Below are positions 21,867 through 34,151 of a stretch of 64,000 bases of DNA, in pieces. Each line of letters opens with the position of its first letter. Positions within the stretch are counted from its first letter, which is position 1. Below the pieces are notes generated by a model that made no database searches, was not told the DNA's origin, and saw nothing but the letters and a program-made list of their open reading frames with translations. This DNA comes from Lunularia cruciata. Taxonomy: Eukaryota; Streptophyta; Marchantiopsida; Lunulariales; Lunulariaceae. Both the position numbers and the translations under genes were made by a program. The stretch spans positions 48,994,333-49,058,332 of the forward strand of contig OX419756.1 of assembly GCA_948567375.1 (NCBI GenBank), read 5' to 3'.

Positions 21867-24642
21867 AGGAGTATTGATGTTTCTAAATCTAGAAAAATGA
21901 GACGAGATGAAAATGCACACCATTTCTGTTGCTACTGCAAGGGACTCGCCAAGGCTAATAATAAGGATTGCATTATTACTATTGTTCCTTTGTAGATGAT
22001 AGTGGTTAGAGATTCTCTCAGGGGTTTTAACCTTGATCTTGTTACCAACCTCATAACTTCATTATAGATGGTTTAAGATGATGAACTCTCTTATTTAACT
22101 AGATGCTGTCATTATAATAGTGATCAACATAAATATAGTCCAACAAGAAAACAACCATTTAGGAGGGATTTTTGATAGACACCGCTTAAAGAAGTAGATG
22201 CTTTCCCATTGAGATTGAGATATAACATGAACCATAACTCTGAAGGCTATTGTATAGATATAAACATTTCTGATCACATGCAATAAAGGATGGTATCGCA
22301 CACCCACATGACATGTCTAGTAAATTCAGATGATCCAAAAGATTAATGCTATCTTTATTAGTTAGGATCTTTTAATATATAAAATACTAATGAAAAATTT
22401 ACATATTATAACTCAAGATGTTTTCAACCTCACCAAGTGTAAATTTCATCATAAAGATATAGTTTTTTTCTAAGTATCTTTTGCGTGCTCTTCTCTCACT
22501 AATAATATAGTCTGGCTCTGAAACAGGAAATTATACTTGGTAGATACCATGTTAGTCACCAGATTTATGTATCCATCTTACAGTATCGAATTTAGATTCT
22601 TCAATTAGCACGAAAAGGATTTATATAATATTTAATATATGAAATTTGACACACATCTCTTTCTTATCATCATTTAAGATCAAATGTCACAGCAGGTCAA
22701 TGTGACTAAAATTTTACCACATAAAAAGTTCATACATGGTTGGTAACAATCACAGCGATAACTGTCAATAGACTCTCTTCATTGACAGCAAAGTCAGCTA
22801 AAAGACAGGTGAGAACCCATAGATAATGAACCGCCTAAACACCCATTTACGCTTTGTTTGTGTTGCAATTCTCTAATGATTTTCACAATCTAATGTAAGT
22901 CTTTTTGATTTGACTGGGGCGGGCCTAGCCTCATTCTACCTCTTTTGTCTCTCCTTTGTGCGACTTGATGGGGTCTTCCCATCCTTCTTGTCTTCTATGT
23001 GGTGGCCTTCTCTCTCATGTAGGTCTTTTTGATTTGATTTGACATAGACTTCAGTCATTGGCATGAGCAACCGCTATGGTTGACTATCCTGTTGTCTACC
23101 TTAACGACATACACAGTAGCAGTGCTGAGGAATCCCACTACGGTACTACTCTACAATTGTAGTCTTGTAGTACGATGAATTCGTCAACCTGGTGAACAGA
23201 AAAACACAAAGAGCTTATTTGATTGTTTGATGCACGTCATAACATTGTTTGATGATGTGTCTCCCCTCTCAATATTCTCCTCGCGAAGAGCTAAGTTGAA
23301 TTCTACATCTTTCTAGATCACATCACTGAGAATAGAGTTTTGGAGATATGTCTCTTCCCTTTGAACATCAGTAGGGACCTGAACCACGCACGCGTATGCA
23401 GCATTCATTCTAGTGAGAACGCTACCATTTCATATCATTCGTGTATATATAGTTTGCAAGACCAACCCCGTTTCCACGCGGTCGCCTTTCTTCCCTTCTA
23501 ATCTCTGGTTGGTTGAAATTCAACTACAAAACCAATTAGGAAAAAACTTTCTCAATGGGTATCGTGCATCCAATGTCTTTAAATAAAATGGCAACTTGTT
23601 CAAAACAGTTCTCGGGTACTGTATCAAGAAAAATGCGACATCGTAGAGAACAAGAAGAATGGGAAGACCCCATCAAGCCGTACAAGGGAGAAACGAAAAA
23701 GGTAAAAAGGTACTATATCCGGGAGAAACAAATATACCTACAATACATGTAGGCCGGATGTACAGTACGGTTCTGAAGTTCCGTGTTATCGCCATAATTA
23801 GCGGAGTGGGAAGCACAACGTTCGGTTTCGTCAGCAGCTTCCCGAGCAGTGAGCAGTTAATGACGCAGTGAAGAAAAGTGTCTTGACTAAACGGTTGAAT
23901 CCATTTTCGAACTGCTTTCGACCACGAGACCCACGCTTGGAGACCCGACGTACTATGTATAGCTGCTGGTGTTCTTTCAAACGAACTTCCCTGAACTGTT
24001 GGAATTCTAAACTCTTGACGTATTCCATCCCTCTTACGTCGAGAGAATATTCTAGGAACGTTGTATGCAAGCCGACAAAACAGTTCAAGGCCCCTGGTGG
24101 GAGACCGCTGAATGATAACTGCACGACCGACCATGCCACCGACACGTGTCTTTATTGGTCAGCACCATCCCTGATATGATTGACTCCGCGTGTCGATCCT
24201 CTCGTTGCTGGCAGAACTTTAGCTGTGCGCTCAGAGTTTTATTCGATGTTGCAGTACTACGCAACATTTCGAGCGATGGGTGGTTGGTTACCTAATTGCT
24301 CTTCAAATTACTGCACAGTACTTGGCTGCAGTAGCTTATATACACTCCTGTACCGAGAATGGAATTGGATACTGTACATGAATCTGAGATCAATCGGGCG
24401 ATCAGATTACAAGAGAAATGGACTCGGTTCTCGGATCCTAGACAAGGCTTCCAGAGACTATACCGAGCTTCAAACCCAAGGCCAGAGGAGTGAAAAGAAC
24501 GCAATACAGTAGTGTAAGCTGGAAAGGACGGACATAAAGAATAAAATGGATACCGAAGATGACGAATAGGTACTTAAGGAGCAGTATGGGCAAAACAAAA
24601 ACCATGTGGTCTTAAGAGCGATATGAAAATCAAAAGCCAGGT
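21867..24642. other. No supported gene; composition returns toward genic after about 22,850
   Basis: From about 22,850 the GC content rises and resembles the first 15 kb. Several overlapping open frames exist on both strands at 23555-24512, but none shows a recognisable domain. The sequence may be the 3' flank and UTR of the broken gene that ends at 24643. Confidence 0.4.
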
Positions 24643-24945
24643 TTACACTGGTGTCCATAATTCTGTTTTGAAGTCTTTATGCTTATCTACCACTGTATAT
24701 AGAGTTGGACCTTCCCAGTAGTAATTGAAGAATTTCACCCTGGCATTTCTCCAGGAAGGGGATTGGCTATCTGTGATACCTAGCACTTCAACAGCACTGG
24801 GATTTGCATCATCAACCAAGTGACAGTCACATTCTTTGACTTTCCAATGTGTAGTCAATCGTTTTAATGTTGTAAGTTGTAACTTCTCCAGCACGAAACG
24901 GGAATCTCCGTGCTTTGGATAGGCTTCAAATCGGGGTGAATGCAG
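24643..24945 (-). CDS. Probable last exon of an unrecognised plant gene
   Basis: An open frame runs from a possible TCTAG acceptor (exon start 24945, or about 18 bases later after TTTGAAG) to a TAA at 24643-24645, about 100 residues. The protein is well mixed and looks conserved in style: PRFEAYPKHGDSRFVLEKL near its start, ECDCHLVDDANPSAVEVLG in the middle, and RVKFFNYYWEGPTLYTVVDK near the end. I do not recognise the family. It is a better coding candidate than anything else between 15 and 25 kb. It lies just outside retrotransposon A1 (starting about 25883). Confidence 0.45.
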   Translation of the reverse strand: MHSPRFEAYPKHGDSRFVLEKLQLTTLKRLTTHWKVKECDCHLVDDANPSAVEVLGITDSQSPSWRNARVKFFNYYWEGPTLYTVVDKHKDFKTELWTPV

Positions 24946-25307
24946 CTAGAACGTGATACAAGTCTGACATACTCAAGTACAAGCTACTCGCACCTCCGTA
25001 CTAGAGAAACGAACAACACTGCGATATGTGCGATGGTTTAGGTCAACAAGGCTTCAAGGTCCTATACGTCTGTGGCATGCTCCCCTCACATGACTATCAC
25101 TTGCTACAGGAAGAAGGTCGAATATAGAATTGCTAACACGAGTTTAGAGAATATCGATAAATTTTGTCAGTGGTGGTCCGTGTCATTACAGTCCAGGAAT
25201 TGAAATCTATCTAGCAAACACGACTGCAGAGATTACTCTACTAGATTTTTCCAGTAGTGAGATCTAAGGTTTTACAGTACCTAAACAGTACCTACAGATT
25301 ACAGTAC

Positions 25308-25448
25308 CTAAACTGGAATCTAATCGATGTTTGCAAGGAAGGTCGTTGGTGTCAGTGCCCATGTAGCTCCAGAGCACAGAACCCAGTCCAGATGCTCCAG
25401 AGGCAATGAGTGAACCAAGAGGCGGGTAAGAGCTCCGATCATCTAGAC
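25308..25448 (-). CDS. Probable penultimate-type exon of the same broken gene
   Basis: Preceded by a CTGCAG acceptor at 25449-25454. The frame (with two bases completing a glycine-type codon) encodes about 46 residues including LDDRSSYPPLGSLIASGASG and GLGSVLWSYMGTD. The end is ambiguous because GGTACTG occurs three times in a row (25308, 25292 and about 25279), giving three possible donors. None matches the phase of the exon at 24945 directly, so an extra exon or the alternative acceptor is needed. No further upstream exon was found before the retroelement boundary near 25883, so the gene may have lost its 5' part. Confidence 0.35.
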
Positions 25449-26442
25449 CTGCAGAGAATAAACTGCTAGCGTTGGAACCTTCAAAATCTTAAGATCCGAT
25501 GTGACAAGATCAGCACTGTGACTTCTAGAATCTCTTAGCCTCTTGTCAAAGAAAGACTCGGAAACGAAATCCAACATACGAACCTGTTCATCATTTTATC
25601 TATCAAAACTTGTTAAGTTGATGAAACGCAAGCCCCATAGGAAGGAAGGATGAGAAGACCCTATCCCTAACAAGAGTAAAAGCTAATGTGCTAAGCCCCA
25701 CGAGTTGGAGGAGGAAGGGAGATGGAAAGAGTAAGGGAGAGTGTGGAGACGGGAGAGGAGAGAGAGATGTGAGAAGAAAGATATATATATTTTCTGAGTG
25801 CTCTCTAGCATATAGCACTTGAGTGAATATCGAATCTGTTCATTTTTGAATTTCAGTTCCATTGGTACCCAGATTGAAGACTACGGAGAATTGGAGAGAT
25901 TGTATGAGGTGGATTGCACATTTTGGGGATTAAGGTGATTTTGGGCAAAATCTCAAGTTTTAGATCTGAAATTTAAATTTCTATACATGATAGCTTGGGT
26001 TATCTTTCAATTAACACACTTATAATTATTGTGAAAACTATTATGCGCATTGGGTTAGAATTTTTGAAAGTTGATAGGGTAAATTACTCCCGTAACTGTA
26101 TGCTCTCTAGAAAACTGTATAGAGTCTGCCATTTCTTTAATTTTTAGTGGATTATTGTGAAACTTTCCAAGAAAATTCAGTACGTTAGATCCTACATGCT
26201 GACACAAAAATTAGAGAGAGATCATTCTTGTGCAAGGAGTTATGAGTTTTTGAAGTGAGGGGGGTGGTTTTCAGACCAAATCTGAAATATGTGTACTGAA
26301 TAGAAAGGTGTCTAGGCCAAATGGCTAGATGAAAAGATCTAAAATTGTGAGGAAGTGTCAATTTTGCAAAGTGGAGATCTCATGCATGAGGAGTTTGAGA
26401 GCAACAAAAAGCATGTTTGAGTGTTAGATTCATCTTGGGAAC

Positions 26443-26916
26443 ATGGAGGGTCACCAAGAGTGGAAATTGAGACTATGCAAGGTTCACCAAGGGTTTGAGG
26501 TGATTGTAAGGGTGGATTTGAGTAAAAGAGAGTTTACAATAGAATTTGAAGAGATTGTTGAGAGGATCCAAAAACCTACACCACTTGGAGGAAAGAGTGA
26601 GTCAAAGTTCTTTCTATGTGGAGAGAAGGGACATAAGGCAAATTCATGTCCATTGACCTTTGAAAGCAAGAGATTGAGGGAAAGGAGAGGCTTACTAGAC
26701 TCGGGTTTGCATGTTGGACCTTCTTCACCAAGATTGGGAGGGAGAAGATCTAAGATCAAGGAGTTGTGTGAGGTTTGTGGAGTTGAAGGATGTCCAAAAA
26801 GACATGAGTGTAGTGGAGTAAAAGCACTTTTGGAGACCTTGGTGAAGGATCTTGGAGAGAGTCTTAGCACAACTATAGAAATACTACCACCTTCATCAGC
26901 TAGTTCTCAAGATTAG
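26443..26916 (+). CDS. Pre-gag ORF of family A with a zinc-knuckle motif
   Basis: 157 codons ending in TAG at 26914-26916. Residues about 58-70 read LCGEKGHKANSC. The sister copy A2 has an extra Cys in front (SKCFLC), so the family form is a full CX2CX4HX4C knuckle; copy A1 has lost the first Cys (TGC to TTC). A second Cys/His cluster follows (CEVCGVEGCPKRHEC, about residues 107-121). It is separated from the gag frame by about 230 bp of AG-rich non-coding DNA and is in its own frame. An ORF ahead of gag is known in Ogre/Tat-type Gypsy elements. Here it may be a nucleic-acid-binding accessory protein; that role is inferred. Confidence 0.6.
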   Translation: MEGHQEWKLRLCKVHQGFEVIVRVDLSKREFTIEFEEIVERIQKPTPLGGKSESKFFLCGEKGHKANSCPLTFESKRLRERRGLLDSGLHVGPSSPRLGGRRSKIKELCEVCGVEGCPKRHECSGVKALLETLVKDLGESLSTTIEILPPSSASSQD

Positions 26917-27146
26917 TGATGGAGATAATCTTCCAACTTATGGATAAACTATCCACCAGGGTTTGATTAATATGCACTCTAGGATTTGATATTGCTATAG
27001 AAATCTTGGAGCAACCTGAGCTTTTTGTGTTCCCTAGGGTGGATTACTCTCAAATGGTGTTAGTCATGTATATACTCTATTAGTTATGGAGTGAGAGAAA
27101 AGAAAAGAAAAAAAATTGAGAGAAAGAAAGATAATGAGAGGTTAAG

Positions 27147-28899
27147 ATGAAGAAACTTCCGGTTTTATTTGGCAAGGATGGAGAAGATGTGGAGGCCTTT
27201 GTGAGAGACTTCAAGAGAGCTTGCATAGGAAACAATGAGAGGAGGAAGAATGAGTGGGCCTCATTATTACCAGATTTCTTTGAGGATTCAACACTTACAT
27301 GGTATGAGTCAGAATACCAAAAGAGAGAGAGGAGAGATGGGGAAGAAGAGTCTTGGGAGACATTGACTTAAACACTCATTGAGAACTTTATTCCTAATGA
27401 GAGTTATGAGATATTGATGAGTGAGGTTACATTTCTCAAGCAAGGAGATGGAGAGAAAGTGACAGTCTATGTGGAAAGAGTAGAAAAGTTAAAGTTTAGA
27501 TTTCGCATAGTGTTGAGGAAGGGTGGAGATGATGTGGAGACTACTATGATTGGCATAGGGGCCATGCTCACCAAGAATTTTGTGGGAGGGTTGAGACCAA
27601 AAATTAGAAGCAAGGTGAGATATGAGAAACCTTCTTCCAAGGTTGAAGCTATCAAGATTGCAATTCGTATGGAGGAGAGTTTGGAAGGGGATGAGAGTGA
27701 TTTGGTGGTGAAGGAGGTAGTGCATCCTCCTCAAGGCTACAAGTATGGTGAAAATTATGATACTTTGGTGGCAAGGGTTGCACCACAAGTAGTAGTTGCT
27801 CCAATTCTTGCACCTCCACCAAAAGATCCACTTCAAACCATCACAGAACAACTTGCGGATCTCAAGATCAATATGGTGCAACTATGGGAGAAGAGAGAGG
27901 TGGATCAGAATGTAGGGAGAGGGCCTAGGAGTTATGGAAACTATCCATATAGAGGAGGCCAACCAGCCAACAATTTCAATGATAGAAATTGTTTTGGTTG
28001 TGGAGGAAGAGGCCATATCCAAAGGAATTGCCCAAATTCCACTTACCATGGAGGAAGGGGTTATGAGGGAGCCAATAGAGGGAAAGAGGGAGGTAGTGAA
28101 ACCCAAGTGGCTCCTAATCCCAACAAAGGTAAGGGGATAGCATCCATAGATGTGGTTGAGAGCAAGTATGAGAAGGGAGAGTGCTCAAACTCCAAGGGTC
28201 TTAATTTGGAGCTTTTTGCACAAGAGAAGAAGAGAACTCGTTTTGCAGATGATGTTTACTCTCCTCAAGGATTTACTCCAAGCAAGGATACTCCTATGTC
28301 TATTAGGAGCACTTGCACCTCAACCCCATCAACAACAAAGACTCCAAGGAAGAAGTTGGGGATGGAGGACTTCTTGATCTCAAAGCAACAATGGAACTAC
28401 AATGTGTTGGAGGATGTTGGTAGTCACAAGGCTAACATCGTAGTAGGCCAATTGATTGCTTTGAACCCTACCTTGAGAAAGGAGCTTACAGGTGATTTGA
28501 GTTCTACAAGGAGCAAGAGGAAGAAGAAGGCGAAAGCTCCAATATCAATGGGGGTGGTGGATGCCAAGCCAACACCATGGGAGGCTTGTGAATATGCCTC
28601 CAAGATTGGTGTGAGAGTGAATGGTCACAACATCAAGGATGCATTGGTTGATGGAGGATCAACAGTAAATGCCATGTCAGAAAGGTTGATGAAGAAGTTG
28701 GGTATGATAACCTCAAGACCTTCAACATTTGTGGTGAGCATGGCAAACAAGCAACAAGTTCGACCAGTAGGGGTGATGGATAAAGTGTTAGTTTCAGTTA
28801 TGGGAGTTCAAAATCTCATGACTTTCCAAGTCTTGAAGGATTCAAGCTATGATTTACTTCTTGGGAGGCCATGGTTGAGAGCAGCACGCACAACTAATT
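27147..28899 (+). pseudogene. gag-protease region of A1
   Basis: Begins MKKLPVLFGKDGEDVEAF. A TAA at 27369-27371 interrupts it; copy A2 has TCA at that codon, so this is a nonsense change. The frame continues from 27414 to 28901. Gag core is within about 27147-27660. A CCHC knuckle (CFGCGGRGHIQRNC) lies at about 27990-28035. A Pro/Ser/Thr-rich linker follows. The protease core has ALVDGGSTVNAMS (about 28642-28680): the catalytic triad is D-G-G rather than D-T/S-G, which occurs in some plant Gypsy proteases. The frame stops at 28899, with the downstream spacer in another frame. Confidence 0.8.
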
Positions 28900-29149
28900 G
28901 ATGGCACAAAGGGTACTTGAGGATTGGGTCATCAAACCATAGAGTCACAGTTCCTGTGACTAACACCACCAACACTTCACATTCAGATACACCATCTTCT
29001 GATTATTGGGAATCAGATTTTGAAGAAGGAGCTTCAGGTGTGGACACAAGCATGGAAGAGGAGGATGAATTTGAATCTGATTCAGATGTGTATCCCTTGT
29101 GTGCTATGGATTTTGCACCTATGGATTTTGCCAAAGGTTTTGAAGGACC

Positions 29150-31870
29150 TAGATAAATCACCATTGACACTTGAGGAGGTAGAGGGAAGGTTAGCTACCC
29201 TCAAGTATGGCCCAAATGTTACCAAGGAGGATAAGGTGAGATTTGAGGAGATTTTCCGCAAGTTCATCCATGTTTTTGCTTTCAATTACAAGGATTTGAA
29301 GGAAGTCACCTTGGAGGAGCACAAGATAGAGGTGGAGTCACATGCAAGACCAATCTGCCAAAAGCAACGTCACCTTAGGCCACCAATATCTTTGGTTGTG
29401 AAGGAGGAGATTGATAAGCTCAAGGAGGCTGGATTTATCTTTGAGGCGGAGAATTCAGAATGGCTATCTCCAATTGTCATTGTGAAGAAAAAGAATGGCA
29501 AGCTTCGGGTATGTGTGGATTACAAGAAGCTCAATGTTGTTACCAAGAAGGACTACTACCCATTGCCATTTATTGATGAGATCTTGGAGGAGGTTGCAGG
29601 TCATGAGAGGTACAGTTTTAGAGATGGTTATAGTGGGTGTAACCAAATCAAGATTGCACCAGAGCATCAACAACTCACCACATTCATCACACCTTGGTGA
29701 ACTTACACTTTCAAGGTCATGCCTTCTGGGATTTGCAATGCTCCAGCCACCTTCCAACAGTTCATGAACAATAAGGTCTACTTTTGGGGCACATCATCTC
29801 CAAGGATAGAATAGCAGTTGATCTTGAGAAGGTGAGGAAAATCTCAGACCTTCCATTGCCTTCAAGCTTGACAAAGTTACACCAATTCTTGGGGATGGTT
29901 GGATACTATAGGAGGTTCATCTTCTCATTTTCCAACAAGGCTTATGCATTGACCATCTACATGAAGAAGGGTGTAGATTACATGGTGATTTTGGAGGACA
30001 AGGAGGCTCTCAAAGCTTTTGAGGAGCTCAAGCAATCCCTTGTTGTAGCTCCAATTCTTGCTAAACCTGATTGGAGTAAGCCTTTCATCCTCTACACTGA
30101 TGCTTCTAATGTAGCTATAGGATGTACTCTTAGTCAATTAAACCAAGATAGGCATGATCATCCAATAGCTTATGCTAGTAGGCAGATGGTTTCAATAGAG
30201 AAGAACTACTTTGTCACGGAGAGAGAAGGGTTGGCAGTGATCTTTGGTCTCTAGAAGTTTAGACACTACTTGATTGGAGGGAAAGCTACCATTTTCACGG
30301 ATCACAAGGCTTTGAAGTACATCTTCAACAAGCCTAATGTTGAAGGGAGACTAGCAAGGTGGATGATACTCTTGTCTAAGTATGACTACACCATTGAGGA
30401 TAGGCCAAGAAAGAAACATGCAAATGCTGATTTGTTATCTAGAGCCTATGATCATGATGGAGATGAGCCAATAGATGATTCCTTCTCGGACGAGGAGCTC
30501 ATGACAATCTCAATCACTCAAGAGGTTCCAATGGAGTATAAGGGGATTGTGGATTTTGTGACAAGAGGTAACTATCCAAAAGGGATGCATGCTAGGGAGA
30601 GGAAGGCCCTTGTAGCAAGATCTAGACCTTACACAATGGTAGAGGATATTCTTTTTCACCAAGGAGCAGATGATCTACTTCTAAGAGCAGTGGGTAAGGA
30701 AGAGTCTATCCTACTCATAAAGGAGTTTCATGAAGGTTTAGAATGTGGAGGACACCTTGCAAGAAAGGTGATTGCTTTCAAGATTCTAGATGCAGGTTAC
30801 CATTGGAGAGGGATTTTCAAGGATTGTCTTGATTATTGAAAAACTTGTCATGTTTGTCAAGCTTTTGCTAGAAAGAATACATCCACTCTACCACTTAGAT
30901 CAATTCCATTGCTAGGACCTTTTGAGAAGTGGGAAATTGATTTTGTAGGTCCTCTCAATAGAACCCTAAGGAACAATTGGTACATTGTGGTAGTTACTAA
31001 TTACCTTACTAAGTGGGTTGAGGCTAGACCATTGAGGGACAAGAATGAAGATGAAGTGGGTAGATTTATTTATGAATGCATTATCACTAGGTTTGGATGC
31101 CCTTTGGAGTTGGTTTCTGATAGAGGAGGAGAGTTTACAAGAAGCATTACTACAGACATGCTACCACATTTCTCTATCACACATAGAGTAACTACATCCT
31201 ATAAGCCAAATTCCAATGGCTTGGTAGAGAAAACCAATCAGACCTTGTGCATAATGTTGACCAAAGATGCACAAATGGAGGGGGCTAAACATCATTAGGA
31301 CAAGAGGATTCATGCAATTTTGTGGGAGTATAGGACAACCATGAAGACTTCCACCGGATATTCTCCATTTCAATTGGTATATGGTATTGAGTCTACCTTA
31401 CCTATTCACTTTGATCTTCCTACCTTCCAAAGCATTCATAGGAGATTGAAGAAAGCAGAGAGGTGATTCAAGAAGCAAGGAGCAAGGAGGTGATGTAGAG
31501 AAGTCAAGGATGGATCAACTCATGGAGTTGGAAGAGGCAAGAGCAGTTGCTATGATTTGAGTGGAGCAAGCCCAAAGAAAAAAAAAGGAGAGCTATGACA
31601 AGAGGCAAGGCAAGAAGAAGGTGGAGCCTTTCAAAGAAGGTGATTGGGTAATGTTGTCTGATTCCATTCGATTCAAGAGTGCAAAAGAAGTTTTTGCCTA
31701 AGTACTTTGGACCTTTCATAGTGGAGAAGGTGTGAGGCAATTACACCTATGATCTCAAGGAAATAGGAGGTAGACACTTTGATAGGATTAACCATGATAA
31801 GTTGAAGATGTACCATAGAAGGTAGAGAGCCCTTCACTTTGAGGACAAAGTGAAAGCTTAGTCCGGAGGT
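29150..31870 (+). pseudogene. reverse transcriptase, RNase H and integrase of A1, defective
   Basis: RT begins with LSPIVIVKKKNGKLRVCVDY (about 29463-29523) and reaches ICNAPATFQQFMN (about 29730-29768). It then jumps to VYFWGHIIS, so about 60 residues holding the catalytic (Y/F)xDD box are deleted. RNase H has LYTDASNVAIG (about 30092) and TDHKALKYI (about 30298). The integrase has a zinc-finger remnant (CHVCQAF), IDFVGPL with the first catalytic Asp (about 30940), and SDRGGEF with the second (about 31118). In-frame stops occur at 29698, 30253, 30837 and 31297. After integrase, LPKYFGPFIVEKV-like sequence is followed directly by the polypurine region and LTR. Confidence 0.85.
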
Positions 31871-31873
31871 AAA

Positions 31874-32565
31874 TGTAACACCCATTTGTGCATGTGTGTG
31901 GTATTGTGATATTTAGCTTGGTATTACAAGTACTTAAGAGATATTATTTATATAGAGATAAAGGATGGTTCTATATTAGTCATGGTTAGCTAAAGTTAGT
32001 CATAGCTAAGATAGAAGGGACCTTACTTTAGAGGAAGTGGAAAAGATGAGCACCACTATTTTGGATTCTAGTGTGTTGACTTGGTATTATTCTTAGGTGT
32101 TTGGCTTTGAGGAAAGAGTTGAGAACTCTTGGGCCTGCAAGCCTTTTTGTTTTGGATTCTTCTTTAGTCCAAGGATAGCCCATGTGAAGGAACCCTTGAC
32201 TTAGTGGTTGGGTCAAGATAAGACCACATGCTTAGGGGAATATGCCCATGTGAATGGATATTCCTTTCTACTTTTTGACTTTACTTGATTTTTAGTCTAG
32301 TAACTTGAGTTAGTGCGGTAATTAGTAACTTTGGTACGTAACTATTTCACAAGTATATAAACAAGGGGTGAGGAGGTACTCATCATCCTTTCATTTGCAA
32401 CTATCTCTCTCTCATTGAATTCTCTAGTGAGCAATGTCTTGAGTCTTGGAATATTAGCCTCGGAGGAGTATGATGGAGTTGGGGTTCCTTGCCTTCTTAG
32501 TCCATGGTGCACTACCATAATAGCCATCAAAGGTTCATCCTGAGTGAGAGATAGGCCGGCTCACA
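31874..32565 (+). repeat. 3' LTR of A1 (692 bp)
   Basis: Starts TGTAACACCCATTTGTGCAT and ends GGCCGGCTCACA (TG...CA). It is nearly identical to the reverse complement of 40228-40917. A purine-rich tract (about 31861-31873, GTCCGGAGGTAAA) precedes it, as expected for a polypurine tract. A TATA box (TATATAA, 32354-32360) is present. Its outer end touches gag of the opposite-strand copy A2 with no spacer. Confidence 0.9.
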
Positions 32566-34151
32566 GAGCACTCTCCCTTCTCATACTTGCTCTCAACTAC
32601 ATCTATGGATGCTATCCCCTTACCTTTGTTTGGATTAGGAGCCACTTGGGTTTCACTACCTCCCTCTTTCCCTCTAATGGCTTCCTCATAACCCCTTCTT
32701 CCATAGTAAGTGGAATTTGGGCAATTCCTTTGGATATGACATCTTCCTCCACATCCAAAACAATTTCTATCATTGAAATTATTGGTTGGTTGGCCTCTTC
32801 TATATGGATAACTTCCATAACTCTTAGGCCCTCTCCCCACATTCTAATCCACTTCTCTCTTCTCCCATGGTTGCACCACATCGATCTTGAGATCTGCAAG
32901 TTGATTTATGATGGTTTGAAGTGGATCCTTTGGTGGAGGTGCAAGAACAAGAGCACTTACTACTTGCGGTGCAACCCTTGCTACCAAAGTATTAGAAGCT
33001 CCACCATACTTGTAGCCTTGAGGAGGATGCACAACCTCCTTCACCACCAAATCACTCTCATCTCCTTCCAAACTCTCCTCCATACAAATTGCAATCTTGA
33101 TAGCTTCAACCTTGGAAGAAGGTTTCTCATATCTCACCTTGCTTCTAATTTGTGGTCTCCACCCTCCCACAAAATTCCTGGTGAGCATGGCCCCTATGCT
33201 AATCATAGTAGTCTACACATCATCCCCACCCTTCCTCAACACTATGAAAAATCTGGACTCTAACTTTTCCACTCTTTCCACATAGACCCTCACTTTCTCT
33301 TCATCTCCTTGCTTGAGAAAGGTAACCTTACCCATCAATCTCTCATAACTCTCATTAGCGAGAAAGTTCTCATTGAGTGTTGAAGTCAAACTCTCCCAAG
33401 ACTCTTCTTCCCTATCTCTCGGCTCTCTCTCTTTTGGTATTTTGACTCATACCATGAAGTGCTGCATCCTCAAAGAAATCTGGTCCACTTAATAATGAGG
33501 CCCACTTATTCTTCCTCCTCTCATTGTTTCCTATGCAAGCTCTCTTGAAGTCTCTCACAAAGGCCTCCACATCTTCTCCATCCTTGCCAAAGAAAACCGG
33601 AAGTTTCCTCATCTTAACCCCTCAGTATCTATCTTTTCTCTCAATTTTTTTTCTTTTTTATCACTCTATAACTAATAGAGTATATACATTACTAACACCA
33701 TCTGAGAATAATCCACTCTAGGGAACACAAAAGGTTCAGGTTGCTCCAAGACTTCTATAACAACATTAAATCCTAGAGTGCATATTAATCTAACTCTCAT
33801 GGATAGTTTATCTATAAGTTGAAAGATTATCTCCATCACTAATCTTGAGAACTAGCGGATGAAGGTGATAGTATTTCTGTAGTTGTACTAAGACTCTTTC
33901 CAAGATCCTTCACCAAAGTCTCCAAACCTACACTACATGTAGGTTTACTCCACTACACTCATGTCTTTTTGGAAATCCTTCCATTCCACAAACCTCACAC
34001 AACTCCTTGGTCTTAGATCTTCTCCCTCCCAATCTTGGTGAAGAAGGTCCAACATGCAAACCCAAGTCCAGTAAGCCTTTCCTTTCCCTCAATCTCTTGC
34101 TCTCAAAGGTCAATGGACATGAACTTGCCTTATGTCTCTTCTCTTTATATA

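Larger units (their letters stand above)
25883..32565 (+). mobile_element. Ty3/Gypsy retrotransposon copy A1, 5' truncated, 3' LTR present
   Basis: Homology with the sister copy A2 (minus strand, ending at 40917) starts near 25883, inside the 5' untranslated region. The 5' LTR and primer site are missing. Order: pre-gag ORF with CCHC-like knuckle (26443-26916), gag with CCHC knuckle (27147-28140), protease (about 28610-28690), reverse transcriptase (about 29150-29930), RNase H (about 30060-30420), integrase (about 30840-31450), then the 3' LTR. No chromodomain follows the integrase, so it is not a chromovirus; the Athila/Tat side of Gypsy is my inference. Stops, frameshifts and a deleted RT active site show it cannot move by itself. 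Confidence 0.85.

Noticed and set aside
23555-24512. Cluster of overlapping open frames on both strands
   Set aside because: No recognisable motif, no consistent splice structure, and frames overlap on opposite strands. Left as gene-free pending transcript data.
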